Of a DNA stretch of 8,636 nucleotides, positions 7,127 through 8,636 are shown piece after piece. Each line of letters begins with the position of its first letter. Position 1 is the stretch's first letter. Below the pieces are notes generated by a model. The model was not told the origin of the DNA and ran no database searches. It saw only the letters and a list, made by a program, of their open reading frames with translations. The translations under genes and the position numbers were made by a program. This stretch comes from Thomasclavelia sp. (GTDB taxonomy: Bacteria > Bacillota_I > Bacilli_A > Erysipelotrichales > Coprobacillaceae): positions 1 to 8,636 of the forward strand of contig JAHHSU010000047.1 of the NCBI GenBank assembly GCA_020025035.1, read 5' to 3'.

Positions 7127-8341
7127 TTACTCTTGTAATAGCCAATCAGCTATATCATGAATCTCAATTCCTTCATAACTATATTTTGCATGTCTTGTTC
7201 TTGCAATAACTATTTTTGGATAAGCATCTCTAATCTGAAGTAGAGGAGAACATTCTCTTTCAAATGTCTCTTGCCCAGAAATATTATCACATACTTGAAT
7301 ATAAATCTTCTCACTGCCTTTTTGAGCAACAAAGTCGATTTCTTTTTGATAGAGCTTACCAACATAGACATCGTATCCGCGACGAAGAAGTTCGATGCAA
7401 ACAATGTTTTCATAAACCCTACCATAATCCATATTTCTGCTTCCTAAAATAGCATATCGGATGCCACTATCACATAGATAAAATTTTTCAGAACTTTCAA
7501 GGTATTTCTTACCACGAATGTCATATCTTTTAATATCATAAAACACAAAGGCATTACATAAATATTTGATATACTTACCTATAGTAACATGATTGGCTGT
7601 AGTTTCATTAGCTGTTAGGAGCTGACTGACCTTATTTGGTGAAGTTAGGTTGCTTATATTATCCATAAGGAATTCGCTTAAACGCTGTAAAACAAAAGTA
7701 TCTGAAAGTGCGTACTTTTGTATTAAATCTCTTGTAACAATGTTTTCATAAACTTCTTTGATATAATTTGTTCTATCCTTTTCATTTCTATAAGCGTAGG
7801 AACCTGATAAACCGCCTTTGATGGAGTAATCATCAAATAGTTTATCTTTATCTTTGATATCATCGTAATATTGGCAATATTCCTGAAAGCTAAAGGGAAA
7901 TACATGAATTTCAATATAACGCCCAGTAAGTAATGTTGCAAGATCTGCACTTAGTAAAAATGCGTTAGAGCCAGTAACATATATATCATATTTGCTTTTT
8001 GAATATAGACTATTGATTGCTAACTCAAAATTGGGGCACATATGAACCTCATCCACAAATAGATAATTTGTTTTACCTGCTTGATAATGTTCTTCTACAT
8101 AAGAGTGTAAAGCATGGTATTCCTTAATACCTTCATAAGCTAAATCCATAAAGTCAATGAAGATGATATTGATGTTTTCAAAATTGTTTTTTAAATATTC
8201 AATGTATGCCTGCATCAATTTAGATTTACCAGAACGACGTATACCTGTGATAATCTTGATATCAGGAGTTCCATTTAGTTCGATGATTCTATTAAGATAT
8301 TTTATTCTCTTTATTATTTTCGTACAAACACCCACTTTCAA
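7127..8341 (-). CDS. ATP-binding protein of the AAA_14/DUF4143 type
   Basis: This belongs to a large family of bacterial and archaeal ATPases found in many copies in gut genomes, with no settled function. The N-terminal half is the AAA_14 ATPase: Walker A GIRRSGKS (33-40), Walker B YLFVDEVH with D97-E98, sensor-like YVTGSN (121-126), GRY with R141, and the family signature FPFSFQEY (148-155). The C-terminal DUF4143 half has YDIRGKKYLESSEKFY (268-283), GRVYENIVCIELLRRGYDVYVG (307-328) and the nuclease-fold-like EIDFV...IYIQV (334-350), with Q349 where a classical PD-(D/E)xK enzyme has lysine; Q is usual for this family. Length (404) is normal and no frameshift is seen. The 5' end is doubtful: the only start that opens the frame is TTG at 8341, or GTG at 8335, neither with a Shine-Dalgarno site, and an in-frame TAA lies just upstream. 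Family alignment would place the start near codon 7, which is ACG. It may therefore be poorly translated. Confidence 0.88.
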   Translation of the reverse strand: MKVGVCTKIIKRIKYLNRIIELNGTPDIKIITGIRRSGKSKLMQAYIEYLKNNFENINIIFIDFMDLAYEGIKEYHALHSYVEEHYQAGKTNYLFVDEVHMCPNFELAINSLYSKSKYDIYVTGSNAFLLSADLATLLTGRYIEIHVFPFSFQEYCQYYDDIKDKDKLFDDYSIKGGLSGSYAYRNEKDRTNYIKEVYENIVTRDLIQKYALSDTFVLQRLSEFLMDNISNLTSPNKVSQLLTANETTANHVTIGKYIKYLCNAFVFYDIKRYDIRGKKYLESSEKFYLCDSGIRYAILGSRNMDYGRVYENIVCIELLRRGYDVYVGKLYQKEIDFVAQKGSEKIYIQVCDNISGQETFERECSPLLQIRDAYPKIVIARTRHAKYSYEGIEIHDIADWLLQE

Positions 8342-8384
8342 AAGTTTAAATTTTTTTTATTTTCGAAACTGATTCATTGTATTC

Positions 8385-8413
8385 AATATATAGTTTATTA
8401 CTAGTATATGCAA
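8385..8413 (-). promoter_or_regulatory. Promoter for the ATPase gene
   Basis: Read on the minus strand, TTGCAT (8413-8408) and TATATT (8390-8385) are 17 bp apart. Transcription should begin near 8378, giving a leader of roughly 37 bases before the TTG at 8341. The boxes are good but the surroundings are AT-rich, so chance matches are possible. Confidence 0.5.
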
Positions 8414-8476
8414 GATGTCACTTTTAAAAATAATCATTCATATCGTGAATTGCAAAATGAATATAAAAGTTAAAAT

Positions 8477-8539
8477 AAGATTACCCAATTTGTTGCAGAT
8501 AGGTGGTTACATAGTGCAATGATTTAGGTAATCTTTTTT
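8477..8539 (+). terminator. Long hairpin with T-run, terminator-like, with no gene before it
   Basis: Arms 8477-8497 and 8515-8535 pair over 21 positions with two mismatches and two wobbles, around a 17-base loop. The outer part is AAGATTACC with GGTAATCTT and the inner part TTGCA with TGCAA. Six T follow from 8534. On the plus strand it has terminator form, yet no plus-strand gene ends before it. On the minus strand it is followed by TTATTTTAAC, so it may work in both directions and shield the ATPase gene from transcription entering from the right. Confidence 0.6.
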
Positions 8540-8547
8540 GATATAAT
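8539..8547 (+). promoter_or_regulatory. Extended -10 promoter driving the right repeat copy
   Basis: TGATATAAT is a perfect extended -10 element (TG, one base, TATAAT at 8542-8547). No good -35 box is found 16-18 bp upstream, which is acceptable for extended -10 promoters. Start would be near 8554, six bases before the AGGAGG site. The TG overlaps the end of the T-run of the preceding hairpin. Confidence 0.55.
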
Positions 8548-8552
8548 TCTTC

Positions 8553-8636
8553 CTTGTATAGGAGGAATTAATAATGAATACTGTAACAATTGAACTAACA
8601 GCTAAATAATTTTTAATAGTGTAACATATGTGTTGA
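8553..8636 (+). repeat. Direct repeat, right copy (runs off the window)
   Basis: This is the second copy of the 84-bp repeat seen at 6801-6894, same orientation, about 1.75 kb away. It retains a promoter upstream, AGGAGG at 8560-8565 and an ATG at 8574. Similarity continues to the last base of the window, so the true length is greater than 84 bp. Confidence 0.8.
8574..8636 (+). pseudogene. Start of a small gene, broken after 11 codons (partial at the window end)
   Basis: A perfect AGGAGG eight bases upstream and an extended -10 promoter precede ATG at 8574. The frame reads MNTVTIELTAK and stops at TAA 8607-8609. The -1 frame then reads IIFNSVTYVL to the window end, matching the remnant in the left copy. 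Either this is a real 11-residue peptide, such as a leader, or a small gene broken by a one-base change. The strong translation signals favour a gene that is or recently was expressed. The product is not recognised. Confidence 0.4.

Noticed and set aside
7127..8341. Foreign origin of the ATPase gene judged from base composition.
   Set aside because: Hand counts on a few 60-base lines gave about 30-40% GC here against 25-27% for two mfd lines, but a conserved mgtE line reached about 42%. The samples are too few and too scattered to support transfer.

Overview
The window is very AT-rich DNA with strong Shine-Dalgarno sites (AGGGAGG, AAGGAGG) and Bacillota-type gene content. The protein sequences and the low GC suggest a gut-type Bacillota lineage such as Erysipelotrichales or Coprobacillaceae. 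That is an inference from composition and sequence style; nothing here fixes the genus.

The left three quarters is ordinary core genome on the + strand. A complete M42-family metallo-aminopeptidase (56-1096) ends in an intrinsic terminator. It is followed by pth (peptidyl-tRNA hydrolase, 1173-1733), mfd (transcription-repair coupling factor, 1730-5161, overlapping pth by four bases) and mgtE (magnesium channel, 5175-6509, thirteen bases after mfd). The last three look like one transcription unit. Next comes tRNA-Arg(CCU) at 6678-6754, with an encoded CCA end, its own near-consensus promoter (TTGACA, 17 bp, TACAAT) and a clear terminator.

The right quarter is accessory. A minus-strand gene (7127-8341) encodes a complete two-part ATPase of the AAA_14/DUF4143 type. 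It has a recognisable promoter and terminator but no good start codon or ribosome-binding site. It lies between two copies of a degenerate 84-bp direct repeat (6801-6894 and 8553-8636, 68 of 84 positions identical once a 10-bp tandem duplication in the first copy is removed). The repeat looks like the front end of a small gene: ATG, a peptide close to MNTVTIELTAK, then a stop. The second copy keeps an extended -10 promoter and a perfect AGGAGG; the first has lost both. Both copies break at the same point, and reading continues in the -1 frame with mostly conservative differences. The window ends inside the second copy, so its full extent cannot be seen.

I found no CRISPR array, riboswitch, rRNA, intact transposase, or integrase. 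The part most worth a second look is the repeat-flanked ATPase island next to the tRNA; the rest is well-understood housekeeping.
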